From positions 25,834,335 through 25,898,334 of the forward strand of contig NC_088866.1 in assembly GCF_032884065.1 (NCBI RefSeq): a stretch of DNA of 64,000 nucleotides, read 5' to 3'. A model generated the notes under the pieces. The model made no database searches. It was given only the letters and a program-made list of their open reading frames with translations, and was not told the DNA's origin. Below, piece by piece: positions 1 through 10,639 of this stretch. Position numbers and translations under genes: made by a program. The stretch comes from Artemia franciscana (taxonomy: Eukaryota > Arthropoda > Branchiopoda > Anostraca > Artemiidae). Position 1 is the first letter of the stretch; every line of letters begins with the position of its first letter.

Positions 1-484
1 TTCTACGTATTGATTTTCACTGTCCCATGTGTTCTATTGCAGTTTTTTCAAAGATATTTGATCATTAAAGCAAGTCCAATTTCAAACAATAATATCTACT
101 AAGCTTCAAAGTTTTGGTTTTCTTTTTTAAGGTGTTTTAATTCTTGTAATCCCTTGTTTTTTGATTTTAATTTTTTTCTCTTTTAGTTTTTTTTGGTTGT
201 TTACCTTTTTTGTTTTTTTTCGTTTTTTCTTCATTTTTATTTCATTTTTTAGTTTTTTCCGGAACGTGCCCCAGCAACACGTGTGCAAGGTGCTAATTTG
301 TAATTGCGTAAAACTTGCGGACATACAACTGGTAATTCCTCGACATGCATTCTTTTTTTACTTTCTCTTTCAGCCGCAAGCCAGGTTTCGCGTTGCTCTT
401 GTAATGCATCGATACGTTTTCTTTTGGTAATTGCTTTCTGAGCCGCAAGCCTAACTCCCCACCCCTCCGCTAAGGCAACATGTA

Positions 485-832
485 TGCAAGGTGCTAATTT
501 TTAACTGTGTAAAACTTGTGGATATACAACATTCTTCGCGGTCCCATTGTCTGTGCATATAAATAGATTGTCCGGTTTATCGACTCTTGAGCATGCAACA
601 TATAATTGTCCATGGGAAAAACGACCTGTATTAAGATATATATCGCATTTTTTTTAATGATTGCCCTTGAGCTTTGCTTATGGTGATTGCAAATACTAAT
701 CGAATTCGGAGTCGCAATCTTTCAAATTGAAAAGGCAGATCCGTTGCAATCATAGGAATGCGAGGAATAAGGACAGCATCACCCTTGGAAGACCCTGTCA
801 AGATTGTTGCCTCTATTACGTTTTCCATTGTT
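485..832 (-). pseudogene. Helitron helicase C-terminal fragment
   Basis: Read on the minus strand, this gives the end of a Pif1-like Helitron helicase. It has the LIPRIPMI and DLPFQF segments and the motif-V-like AFAITINKAQGQSL region, here decayed to VFAITISKAQGQSL. The same segment is seen in better shape at 12203-12540 (minus) and 21120-21432 (plus). Only the last 120 or so residues are represented and the frame is lost after the motif V region, so this is a dead fragment. Confidence 0.75.
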
Positions 833-1004
833 CTTCTTTTTACGGCAAGTCCGTTTAGTTTTTTTCAGTTTTTCTTCTTTTTTTAGTTTCCTTTTTCTTC
901 TTTATTTTTGTTTTTTTCCCTTTTTCAAAGAAGATAGTGTAACGGACAGACAGACAGTAGATTTTTATTTATATAGATAGATAGATTGTTTTTTCTGCTG
1001 GAAT

Positions 1005-1185
1005 CATGGGAATGCGAGGAATAAAAACAGCCTCACCTTCGGAGGACCCTGTCAAGATTGTTGCCTCTATTATGTTTTCCGTTGTTTTTTTATGGCAAGT
1101 CGCGTGCCGTTGCAAAGCTTTGATGGGTTAATATTTCGCAACATGATTGTTGTTACGCTTATTTTTAGTTGTAGCACATGTGGTG
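1005..1185 (-). pseudogene. second Helitron helicase fragment
   Basis: This is a shorter minus-strand piece of the same helicase C-terminal region. It covers the FIPRIPMIP and NIIEATILTG segments and part of the preceding ALQRHA-like and lysine-rich stretch. It lies about 200 bases from the fragment at 485-832 and covers a slightly more upstream part, so it comes from a different insertion or a rearranged copy. It cannot encode a functional product. Confidence 0.65.
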
Positions 1186-1524
1186 GAAACCCTTTTTTTT
1201 CTTTTTTCAGTTTTTTTCTTTTTCAGTTTTTTTTTAATATTTGTTCTTTTTTAGTTTTTTCTCTTTTTGTTTTTTATTTTTTTGTTTTTTTCTTTTTTAT
1301 CTTTTTAGTTTTTTAATTTTTATCCTTTTTTAGTTTTTTTCCAGTTTTTTTTGTTCTTTTTTTTTAGTTTTCTTTTTCTTATTTATTTTTTGTTTTTTTT
1401 CCTTTTTTTTTATAGAAGATAGTGTAACGGACAGACAGACAGTACATTTTTATTTATATAGGTAGGTAGAGAGTTTTTAGTTTTTCTTTGTTTTTAGTTT
1501 TTTTATTTTTTTAGTTATTTTCTT

Positions 1525-1651
1525 CTTTATTTTTTGCTTTTTTAGTTTTAATTTTTTAGTTTTTTTCCTTTTGTCCTTTTTAGTTTTTTTTAGTTTTTTT
1601 CGCTTTTTTAATACAAGATAGTGTAACGGACAGACAGACAGTACGTTTATA

Positions 1652-1741
<90 letters not shown>

Positions 1742-1873
1742 TATAAACGTACTGTCTGTCTGTCCGTTACACTATCTTCTATTAAAAAAGGGAAAAAAAC
1801 TAAAAAAAAAACTAAAAAGGACAAAAGGAAAAAAACTAAAAAATTAAAACTGAAAAAGCAAAAAATAAAGAAG

Positions 1874-1880
<7 letters not shown>
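1525..1880. repeat. long inverted repeat with a (TA)n core
   Basis: The left arm (about 1525-1655) and right arm (about 1735-1875) are near-complementary. Both contain CGTACTGTCTGTCTGTCCG (or its complement), the TTACACTATCTT segment, and the same order of T-rich or A-rich blocks. The centre is a pure TA tract of roughly 80 bases (1655-1735). This looks like two copies of one Helitron-type end lying head to head around a microsatellite. A second (TA)n tract follows at 1878-1948. Confidence 0.75.

Positions 1881-1948
<68 letters not shown>
1878..1948. repeat. (TA)n microsatellite
   Basis: An uninterrupted TA dinucleotide tract that directly follows the A-rich right arm of the inverted repeat. 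The Tyr-Ile open frames that run through it are artefacts of the repeat. Confidence 0.95.
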
Positions 1949-1949
<1 letters not shown>

Positions 1950-1952
<3 letters not shown>

Positions 1953-2713
1953 TTGTTTTCGTTTGGTTCTCTAATAATAGTTATTTTATTTTCCGAGAGA
2001 TTCACATCTTGCTCGGTGCTAATTTGTCAATGTTTTAATTTTTTATATCATAATTGTTTTTAATCTTTCAAGTTATTCTTAAATACGAAACAGCAGAAGT
2101 ACTTTTTTATTTTCTGTAGAAGAGAATTTGGATTTTCTTTTTTACTAATACGGACAAATAAGACGAAAATAGCACAAACGAAGTTGTATGCATTGGTCGA
2201 GTGAGATTGATTTACAATTAACAAGTCCCAACTGTGATTTTCCAAATTTCACTACTTATATTCGTTAAAAATGTGTTGTTTTAGTTTAATACATTAATTT
2301 TTTAATGTACACACTAGGATTTAACATAAAAAGATTATTGTTAGTTGTTTTTGATTTTGCGGAATTCAATGTGAAATGTTTTCAGTGGATTGTGCAAAAC
2401 CTAAAATCTAAGTCGGTTCATCTCTATCTGGTTTGGACCTCTTTCGTTCCATGAAAATTTCTGAAATAAACTGGAATATTTAAGGATTTAATATTTAATT
2501 CAAAGCTAAAATCTCGAACTCACAATGTATATAAAACTTATGATAATTTTCCTTACCCTCTATACATAGTACTGTAAAAACAATGTTCCTTTACAGTTAT
2601 TTCATTACACTGGAATAACAAAATATGTGTTTATAGTCTTATTCAGATTACATTCAAATCCTTTAACACAGCATACTTTTCCTGCTCTATTATTCAAGTA
2701 ACGAAAAACAAAT
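1950..2713. other. non-coding flank, nothing recognised
   Basis: AT-rich sequence downstream of the minus-strand LRR gene. It probably contains that gene's 3' UTR next to 2714. I saw no canonical AATAAA on the minus strand close to the stop codon and no other supported feature. Confidence 0.4.
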
Positions 2714-2970
2714 TTAGCAATGATTAAAATCTTCTGGCTTCAAATCACTGAAATACTTGCCACTTTCGCATTTTGGTTCTCCTTTTACTCTATTTCTCTT
2801 CGGTGGGCTTTTTACTAACCATTCAATTGAGCAGTCACATGACAACGCTGTTCCATCGGTCGTACTCCATATAAGTGAATTGCCTTCTTTATCTAGAAAA
2901 CTTTCAAACAAATCTTCTTCTATTGTATACATTGCGTTGTTTGACAAATCCAATTCAGCACCATCCAAGT
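2714..2970 (-). CDS. LRR gene, last coding exon
   Basis: This exon encodes the last LRR (LDLSNNAMYTIEEDLF), the C-terminal cysteine cap and a TAA stop at 2716-2714. The acceptor is CAG at 2973-2971, preceded by a T-rich stretch. Two leading bases complete the Asp codon split across the intron. The C-x-C and WLV pattern followed by spaced cysteines is typical of an LRR C-terminal cap in this family. Confidence 0.8.
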
Positions 2971-5900
2971 CTGATATAAAAACAAGTGCTATTGTTTTAC
3001 TTTAAAATTCAAAAAAAAAAACAAAATTAAACTTAAGTATAGAAATCAGACACAGAGTCAATAAATGTATCAGGATTAAATATTTGGGTTAGGCAGCCTT
3101 AAAGGTGGGTATAGGGGGTTGAGTTTAGGAGTAAAAGGTTTGTTCTACAGGAGCAGGAGTAGAAATGCACCGTGAGTCCAAAAGCGTTCAATTAGAGGTA
3201 TCAAACAATCCCAAAGGATAGGCGTTAAGTGAATCCAGGGTAACTGCATATCGAAGCAGCTATCCAGTAAAAAAAAACAACACAGAAGTGTATTTCGTAA
3301 TCATGCGTTAAAAAGGAAAGTGCAGTATAATATTTGCAATATTCTGGAGCAACTAATAAAGGTAATGACTCAAGTATTCACAAATGTGAAATTTTGCTCT
3401 CTTCGCCCAATTTTGATATTATCATGTTTACCATAAAAAATACCAAACATACCAAAATTATAAAAATACCCGCACCGGTGGTACAGTAAAATGTAAAAAA
3501 TTGTGAAAATACCAAACTATTTTAGTTTTTATTCTTTGCCTGTTTTTTCCCCGATCCGCTGAGTTTTTTCAATAATAAATGGGTAATTTTGCTCCCTTCT
3601 CTCAATTTTAATATTATCACTTTTATCTTAATATTTTAGTTTTTTTTGTACTTTGCCTTTTTTCAATCTATTTCTTCAATTTCCAAAACGTAAGTGCACA
3701 AAATGAATTTATGCGTCAGTGCCAACCTTAGACACGGTAATCCATGGCTGCTCTGAACGAAAAAAGCCTATATCGCATCTCCTTATGGTCTTTGGTTTCC
3801 CTCTCTACAGACCTTCTAAGGACTATTCTTGATAAAAAAAAAAACAAAAAAAAAAAAACACTACCTTTCACAAAAAGATAAATGATTAAAGCGCTATTTT
3901 TTTAGATGTTGTGCTTTTTTATGATCTTTTTTTAGTTTTATGACTCTGAAATGTATATTCGACCCTTTGGGATTGTGATAGAATTTTTTTCAAATAAATA
4001 TCTTATCTCTTGCGTAAAATTGTCTTTTTGTCTTTGTAAAACTTTTTGTTAGGTAATACAGCAAGTCTTTTCAAACTGAAAAACTAAACGTATTTTGAAC
4101 AGTGTGCTTTAGTTTTCCAAAACATGGGTTAAGACCCCTTAGCACCTAAGCAAAACCCCGTCATTTCTTCATTTAGTATATTTTTTTTTCTTTGACCAGA
4201 TTTTAAGTTAACAATGTCTAGCCCCTAGCACCATTAACATATCCCCATAGATTATTATTGTGTTGCGAGAGGAACACTTTGGTTTTGTCCCATTTTTTTC
4301 CTATGCTGCCGATCTCAGCTTATTCCTGGAAACTGGTAAGGGTCTAACCTATGCGGTTTTTACAGAAAGTGTGGACCTCAGGCCGGATTGATGAATTAAA
4401 TAAAAAAAAACAAGTTTTTTGAAATGAAAGTAAGGAGCGACATTAAAACTTAAAACGAACAGAAATTACTCCGTATATGAGAGGGGCTTTTCCTCCTCGA
4501 CACCCCGCTCTTTACGCTAAAGTTTTTTTATTGTTTTAAAAAGTAGAGTTGCGAGAAAGAATCAAACTTTAGCGCAAGGAGCGGGGTGTCGAGGAGGAAA
4601 AGCCCCTTTCATATACGGAGTAATTTCTGTTCGTTTTAAGTTTTAATGTTGCTCCTTACTTTCATTTCAAAAAACTTGTTTTTTTTATTTAATTTCTGAA
4701 AGTTTTTGAATTAATGCATGTCTGATTTTGGCTCTCCGTACATAAATTATTAAAATGAAATTTGCATATTAATTCTATTTTTGGCTAAATGGCTTTCTCT
4801 TAGTTTTGACCAGACGATTTTGAGAAATAAGGGGTGGGGAAGGAGGCCTAGTTGCCCTCCAATTTTTCGGTTTCTTAGAAAGGCAACTAGATCTTTTAAT
4901 TTTTAACGAACGTTTTTATTAGTAAAAATATACGTAACTTAAGAATTAACTTACGTAACAAACTTTTATATTAATATATTTTTGATTATATATATGAGGG
5001 GGTTGGTCCCCTCGTTAATACCTCGCTCTTCACACTAAATCTTATTTTGTCCCAATTCTTTAAGAATGACCCCTGAATCAGAAAGGCCGTAGAATAAATA
5101 GTTGAAATTACTTAAAAATTTTTAGAATAAAGAGCGAAGTATTTATCTCCTCCTAAATACCTCGCTCTTTATGCTAAAGTATTTGTAGAACCCCTCATAT
5201 GCGTAATAATCTCTGTTCGTTTTAATGCTTCTCCTTACTTTCAATTGAAAAAAACTTTTTCATGTTTATATTTTCATTGTTTTTTTTTTAATAGTAATGC
5301 TAGAAAATCCTGCGCCCTTTTCATTGAATTTCTCTTCCCCAATGAAATATTCCTCCAAGGAAAGATCCTCCCATATAGCCCCCTCCCCTGAACCCCACAC
5401 CCAAACCAAAAAAATCCCCCTGATAACGTCAGTACACTTCCCAGTAACCATTACTGTATGTAAACATTGGTCAAAGTTTGTAACTTGCAGCCCCTCCTCC
5501 AGGGACTGTGGGGGGTAAGTCATCCCCAACGACATAGTTATTAGAGTTTTCGACTATGCGGAACAAAATGGCTATCTCAAAATTTTGATCCATTGACTTT
5601 GGGAAAAAATGAGCGTGGGAGGGGGCCTAGGTGTCCTCTAATTTTTTTGGTCACTTAAAAAGGGCACTAGAACTTCTCATTTCCGTTAGAATGAGCCCTA
5701 TTGCAACACTCTAGGAACACTTGGTCGATACGATGACCCCTGGGAAAAAAAAAAAAACAAAAAAAAAATAAACACGCACCCGTGATTTGTCTTATGGCAA
5801 AAAATACAAAATTCCACATTTTTGTAGATTGGACCTTGAAATTTTCCTATGACTTTTAGGGGGGTTTTACCCCCTATTTTCCAAAATAAGGCAAATTTTC

Positions 5901-8900
5901 TCAGGATCGTAACTTTTGATGATAAAGACTAAATTCGATGAAACTTATATATTTGAAATCAGCATAAAAATCCGATTCTTTTGATATATCTTTTAGCATC
6001 GAAATTCCGTTTTTTAGAGTTTCGTTTACTATTGAGCCGGGTCGCTCCTTACTACAGTTCGTTACCACGAACTGTTTGATATGACATTACATTTTGGAAA
6101 GCTCCGCGGAACTCTTGCCTGGGGCCAAAAAGGTTGCTTTTTGCTTGTCCAAGAACCAGAGCCTATGGTGTCCGAAGTGAAGTGGAGTTCTATAGCCTAT
6201 GTCAGAGAGGAGTATCTGAAGTTGTGCAGCCAAGCTTTCGTTTCATCAAACCATGTTTCTGCTTTCGAGTGGAAAGCTCCGTTCTAGCAAGCAAGCAGGC
6301 AGGCACCACTTTCAAATTGAAGATGGCCTAAAATCTATTTGTCAAATATATGCGGTAGTTACCCGACCCCACAGCCAATATATCTTCTTTGAGTGATAAA
6401 TAGAAAAATTTACAGAAGCAAAAATGTGGCATTGTTGCCATCTATTGTCTCTACCCATTTCTGTTCGTGATTTCAGCTGAGTTTATCATTCGGTTTTCTG
6501 GACTTGGGATTGCGGTAAAAAAATGGTATCAGATGTGCCTAGTAAACTTTAAAAGTTCTCTCATTGCTAAAGAAATTGGAGCTTATCCTTTGCTTCTTTC
6601 TAAGTGGTGACGTTAGAAAGTTGGCCTATGGCGAAAAAATCAACTTTTGGACTAGGACAGATAGATTTTTTTTTCGACGGCAATCGATAGCTCTTGATGA
6701 GCTGATCAAAGTATATGACATCCATTTTTTGGTACAAAAATTCCTTCATGAGGTATACCAGTTTGAAAGTTTCAAGGGGTTGACAACTTAAGTAGTAAGG
6801 TACACACTGAAACGAAATCTAGGCCGATACAAATTGTGAGACATATAGAGGACTTGTAAGCAACAGTCAGCTGTTAGGTAATAATCACCTTCGGCAATGA
6901 GGGGTTAGCAACTTTTGCTAGTTGGTGTATCTATTATTTGTTTCCAGTGTATTTGATGGTAAAACCAATTTGGTTCCAGTGGTAAGACATGTAGGGGACT
7001 TGTAAGTAATAATCTGCTGTTAGGCTACAGTCAACTTCAGCAATGAGGGGCTTGCAACTATGCTAGTTGGTGTACCCATTTATTTGTTTTCCGGTGAACT
7101 TGATGCCTATCACGAGAGAGGGACTTATAAGTAAGAATCGGTTCACTTTGGGCGAGAAACGGCTGTTAGCTCCTAATCATCATTGGCAATGAATGTTTAG
7201 CCACATTTGCTAATTGGTGTAACCTATTATTTGTCTCCGGTGTATTTGATGGTTAAACCAATGTGGTTCCAGTGGTAAGACATGTAGGGGACTTGTAAGT
7301 AATAGTCGGCTGTTGGGCTACAATCATCTTCAGAGATAAGGGGTTTGCAACTTTTGCTAGTTGGTGTACCCATTTATTTGTTCCGGTGAACCTGATGTAT
7401 ATCACGGGAGAGGGACATGTAAGTAAGAATCTGTTCACTTTGGGATAGAAATTTGTGCAAATTGGTGCACATTGTATTCGAACTCTTTAAATCTGACAGA
7501 ATTAAGTGTTTACGCAACGGGTACAAACGATAACGTAAAACAATGAGGTAGTTTCGCAATAATTAGTGTCACCTATTGTATTTTAATCCTGAAAAGTTAC
7601 AGATAGCTTTATAATACCAACTAGATTGTATAAGATTTTGTTCTAAGTTTTCATCCGTCACGATGTATACGATTGAAAAGGATAAAGATCAACTGGCTGC
7701 AAAGTCAATTTAGTCCCTTCTTTCGATATTAGTTTGTAGTTGTTGTTTTTCAACGCTGAGGAATAGCCTTTGGCCATGTGATAACTGATTGCGTTCTTGT
7801 TTGAACATACCGTTTTAAAAATTTCGATATGCTGACAACTTCGTCATTTAACCGATAGTGAAGAAGCAAGCACAAACGAGAATGTAAAACAATGAGATAG
7901 TTTCGTAATAATTAATAGAATGTCATCTATGGTATTTTGATCCTGAAAAGTACGGGATAGCTTTATAATACCAACTATATTACATGAGATATTGTTCCGG
8001 GTTTTCATCCGTCACGATGTCTACGATTGAAAAGGATAAAGTTCAACTGGCTGCAAAGTCAATTTAGTCCCTTCTTTTGATACTACTTTTTTTTGTTTTT
8101 TCAACGCTGAGGAGATTTTGTTTTCAAACAAAAAAAAAATTGTTTTTCACATTGATCCTGTGAATACTGATCAATAGCGAAGAAGCAAAACCAAAGTGTT
8201 GCTCTTGCAACACTTTAGTCGGCAAAGCCGGACAAAGGTTGCCGCAAGACTTCACGTTGCTCGGGCAACGTAGGTCTAGTTTTTCATTTCAAATTATGTT
8301 TTTTTTTTACATTAACGATAAGTTATCTTCCCAAGAGCCTCAAATAAGATATGCATGCCTTATCTTCACTTTAATCAGCTTACAATTTCTAAAACACGTA
8401 AAAATCAACGGTGCACTCAGCCAAGTCAAATATAATATCCAAGAAGACAAATAATAAGTGCTCGTTTCAAGATTTTGAACTATCTGACCTTTATCAGACA
8501 GAAAGTCACAGGTAATTTACCAAAAACAAATGGAAATTCAGGAGGAAAGCGCTACATTCTTTCACTGCATCCATAAGATTGGCGTATTCACCTCTATTAA
8601 ATATTTTTTGGATTAAAAGCTAAGGATTTTGAAGCACTTCCAAAGAGTTCTTTCTAATCATTCTGAAATCGTTACATATGCTTAACTACAATTTTGACAA
8701 ATAATTGTTATTTTGGAATAATAATTATAGCTTGCACTATTTGTGTCAGCAGTCTATTTGTTGAGCATAGTTGTGATAGTGAATTTTATCGTCCTAATAT
8801 TCAAAATGACTGCTGAGTTTCTTTTAATTTGGGGGGAAGAGAAATGGTAGACATTACTCTCGTTGTTTTTAAAGACGGGATAAATAACAAACAATAAGTT

Positions 8901-9646
8901 TACTTACCTATAAAGGCATCTTTATTCACACTGGCTATCCTGTTGTTTTTTAAAATTAGCTTTCTAATGCTTTCGCTCCTCAGCTCCAATGTCTTTTTAT
9001 CAATATGGGAAATGAAATTATAGCTCAAGTACAAATTCGTTAGCTTAGGAAGGTCATGAAAATAACTCCTACCAATTTTCTTAATTTTTGATGTATCTAA
9101 TATTAAAGTCTCTAGTTTAGGTAGGTGAGGCAGCGCCTGAATCCGGTAAAGAAAATGGTTATTCCTAATGTTTATGAAATACAGTTCGGGTAAGGTAGGT
9201 AGTCCAACAAAAGACCGAATACCAGTGAAGCCAAACTCAAGTTTCTGTAACCGGTTGAAACCTTCCAGGTATTGAAAATGGAAATATTTTAAATCAGGAA
9301 GTATGTAAAATGTAAGGGACTCTATTTCATTCTTTATTTCACTGAAAAACTGAGGTGTAAAACTGACTAAGTTGGCACAATTTGAAACAGTGAAAGCTTC
9401 CGGAGGACGGTCTCCAAAAAAACCCGCTTCTATCTGTATTGGTTCTCCGAATTCACAGTCTTTCAGCACAAAGTTAAAAATTGGTCTTTCAATGTTGTTC
9501 AAGGTTGTAGTGACAAACGCAATATCTGTTATATTTTCACATATTAAAATATCCTCATTTTGAAAGATGCATTCTGGTTTCGCAAAAACCGTCAGAAAAC
9601 TGATCATTAGTGTCACTGCATGAATAAAAATCTTTATTTTCTTCAT
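2714..9646 (-). CDS. secreted leucine-rich-repeat protein (two coding exons seen)
   Basis: Spliced minus-strand gene; coding parts are 9646-8908 and 2970-2714. The first exon starts with a signal peptide (residues 1-22, basic start then a hydrophobic core ending near VFA). Cysteines at 26 and 36 follow, then irregular leucine-rich repeats over roughly residues 110-246 (segments such as LPKLTNLYLSYNFI and IRKLILKNNRI). It ends at a GTAAGTA donor in phase 1. The second exon has a TATCAG acceptor, and the join gives Asp then LDGAELDLSNNAMYTI, a continuing LRR. It closes with a cysteine-rich cap (CDCSIEWLV ... C ... C-stop). Total is 331 residues, a complete-looking protein. A TTTGCAG acceptor 4 bases before the ATG implies an upstream non-coding exon. 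The layout resembles proteins annotated in crustaceans as the Oplophorus-luciferin 2-monooxygenase non-catalytic subunit; no enzymatic role is implied. A small exon inside the 5.9 kb intron cannot be excluded. Confidence 0.8.
2971..4392. other. LRR-gene intron, part without genes
   Basis: AT-rich intronic sequence. An imperfect direct repeat of about 45 bases (ATTTTGCTC...ATATTATCA) occurs at about 3390 and about 3586. A-rich tracts lie at 3828-3860. No coding similarity was seen. Confidence 0.4.
4393..4694. repeat. about 130-bp-arm hairpin at the end of copy a
   Basis: The left arm runs from about 4394 to 4527 and the right arm from about 4566 to 4694, separated by roughly 40 bases. I count about three mismatches along the arms (for example GAGCGAC against GAGCAAC, and GAGAGGGG against GAAAGGGG). 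Landmarks in both arms are CGAACAGAAATTACTCCG and CTCCTCGACACCCCGCTC. Confidence 0.9.
4393..6081 (-). repeat. fold-back repeat family, copy a (full length)
   Basis: Non-coding element of about 1.69 kb in reverse orientation to the copies at 24341-25524 and 60163-61771. Its outer end (6055-6081) is the short palindrome CAGTTCG-TGGTAA-CGAACTG, followed inward by TAGTAAGGAGCGACCCGGC. Its inner end (4393-4694) is a long hairpin. Modules occur in the same order as in the 60 kb copy. No conserved reading frame is shared by the three copies, so I treat the open frames inside as chance. Transposon class is unknown; behaviour resembles a MITE or fold-back element. Confidence 0.75.
6082..6844. other. 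intronic, nothing recognised
   Basis: No supported gene or repeat was seen. Short open frames (for example 6081-6287) show no recognisable domain. Confidence 0.35.
6845..7440. repeat. 147-bp tandem repeat with two-unit higher order
   Basis: The marker TTGGTGTA falls at 6922, 7067, 7214 and 7361, giving a period of 145-147 bases for four units. Units 1 and 3 share TTTGATGGT(T)AAACCAAT and units 2 and 4 share GGTGAACNTGATG, so the array is A-B-A-B with a 292-base higher-order period. It lies inside the LRR-gene intron. Confidence 0.8.
7519..8113. repeat. 354-bp-spaced direct duplication
   Basis: About 240 bases at 7519-7760 are repeated at 7873-8113. Shared landmarks are ATAGCTTTATAATACCAACT, TCATCCGTCACGATGT and TCAACTGGCTGCAAAGTCAA, at a constant offset of 354. 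Divergence is a few percent plus small indels, so the duplication is not very recent. Confidence 0.75.
8193..8271. repeat. cluster of short perfect hairpins
   Basis: AAAGTGTTGC-TCTT-GCAACACTTT (8193-8216) is a perfect 10-bp stem with a 4-base loop. ACGTTGC-TCGG-GCAACGT (8254-8271) is a perfect 7-bp stem with a 4-base loop. A weaker CGGC-AAA-GCCG stem lies between them. Function unknown; it may be the end of a transposon. Confidence 0.6.
8908..9646 (-). CDS. LRR gene, first coding exon
   Basis: This exon encodes residues 1-246 plus one base: the signal peptide, N-terminal cysteines and most of the leucine-rich repeats. The minus-strand donor GTAAGTA occupies 8907-8901, giving phase 1. The start at 9646 is the first ATG after a strong acceptor (CAG at 9653-9651). 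It gives a typical signal peptide, which supports this start. Confidence 0.85.
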
Positions 9647-9653
9647 TGCTCTG

Positions 9654-10471
9654 CAAATAAATGATGAATATTAGTTTGAAGGGAAGAAGATAACAGAACA
9701 GAGAGAGGAGAGAAGTAAAAGAAAGAGAATGAGTAGGTAGAAGAAAGGGGGAGAAGAATTTATCAATGCACTAGAAAAACAGAAGATTTTTTGTTTGCTA
9801 AATACAGCTATCTGAATTCTAAAAGAGTTTCTTTTGAAAACCTGACATTCTAGTTTAAAGAGGATAAAGGATGGAATGTAGAAGTATTAAACAAGATCTT
9901 ACCTAGTTTCTTTGATTAAATACTCTTAGTGTTTTTGTGTTTGGAGAGAGTTTTCATACCACCCAAACTCCTTTGTTGCACCAAGGGGTTTTAGAATATT
10001 TAAAATAGTCTCGCTTTGGCCTCCAAAAGGGCTTTGATACAAACGTAATAATATTTTACAATGGTGTTAGGCGTTTATCCAAATAGCCAGTCTTCCTCAA
10101 AAAGGATCAGCTCCCATTTAAAGAATATTAAGACTCTTCCATGGATCTTAAATCTTCTACAGCCATTGATGGTATATAGGGCGTCTACGAAGCATATTCC
10201 CTGGTTTTAAGGCTATTCCGCACCGGTAACATTATCCAATTCCAACATTAGAGACGTCTCAGTCATTGGATCGTAGTCATAGATTCACTGTAAGTTTTTT
10301 CACCAACGATCTCGTTTTATTAGCTATCTAGTATTTGATCATAAACTGATCAAGGTAGGTAGATATGTTTAAGTCTATCTCTTTTTTCTATTTCAGCTAT
10401 TATTTTACCAAGCCCAATCAATGCAGCTACTTTGGTCTTTCTCTCTTTAACCTTCTTTAATTCTTATTCTT
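9654..10471. other. 5' flank or 5' intron of the LRR gene, nothing recognised
   Basis: A purine-rich stretch at 9670-9760 and ordinary AT-rich sequence. It probably includes the first intron upstream of the acceptor at 9651-9653. No promoter motif could be assigned. Confidence 0.35.
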
Positions 10472-10600
10472 TCAATGCTGGACAAGCGGTAGGCGTGCAA
10501 TGGACATGCTCTTTGACTTGTCCACATTAATGATTAGTCCGATGTGTTTTGCTTTTTCTATGATACCATCTAGTGCACTTCTCTATACCAACTACTGCAA
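10472..10600 (-). pseudogene. LINE reverse transcriptase scrap (RTE-like)
   Basis: The minus strand gives about 35 residues including IIEKAKHIGLIINVDKSKSM. This is the late RT segment (GLxIN..K(T/S)K.M) that follows the catalytic YADD in LINEs. The A-K-x-I-G-L spacing is most like the RTE group, which is an inference. Flanking frames are broken and no YADD is visible, so this is a short dead fragment. Confidence 0.45.
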
Positions 10601-10639
10601 ACTCTATTTAGATTTTAAAAGAAAGACAACGGCGTGAGA

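Larger units (their letters stand above)
120..1625. repeat. T-rich low-complexity sequence with Helitron debris
   Basis: Long stretches (about 120-270, 835-930, 1190-1400, 1470-1610) are runs of T broken by AG, the complement of the A-rich CTAAAAA sequence seen inside the Helitrons at 13.9-16.5 kb. Between them lie minus-strand Helitron pieces. Around 340-470 is a decayed piece of the N-terminal basic repeat region, matching the better copy at 12693-13106. Two motifs, GATAGTGTAACGGACAGAC followed by a T-rich tail, occur at about 935 and 1415 and look like repeated element ends. Open frames here are low-complexity artefacts. Confidence 0.6.

Noticed and set aside
1655-2038. Long Tyr-Ile open frames through TA tracts (also near 18063-18324 and 61855-62211)
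   Set aside because: They are translations of (TA)n microsatellites on both strands and have no coding support.
5266-5535. 89-codon frame inside the fold-back repeat (related frames at 24994-25185 and 60638-60877)
   Set aside because: The frame is not conserved between the copies, and G-rich non-coding sequence gives a Trp/Gly-rich translation.
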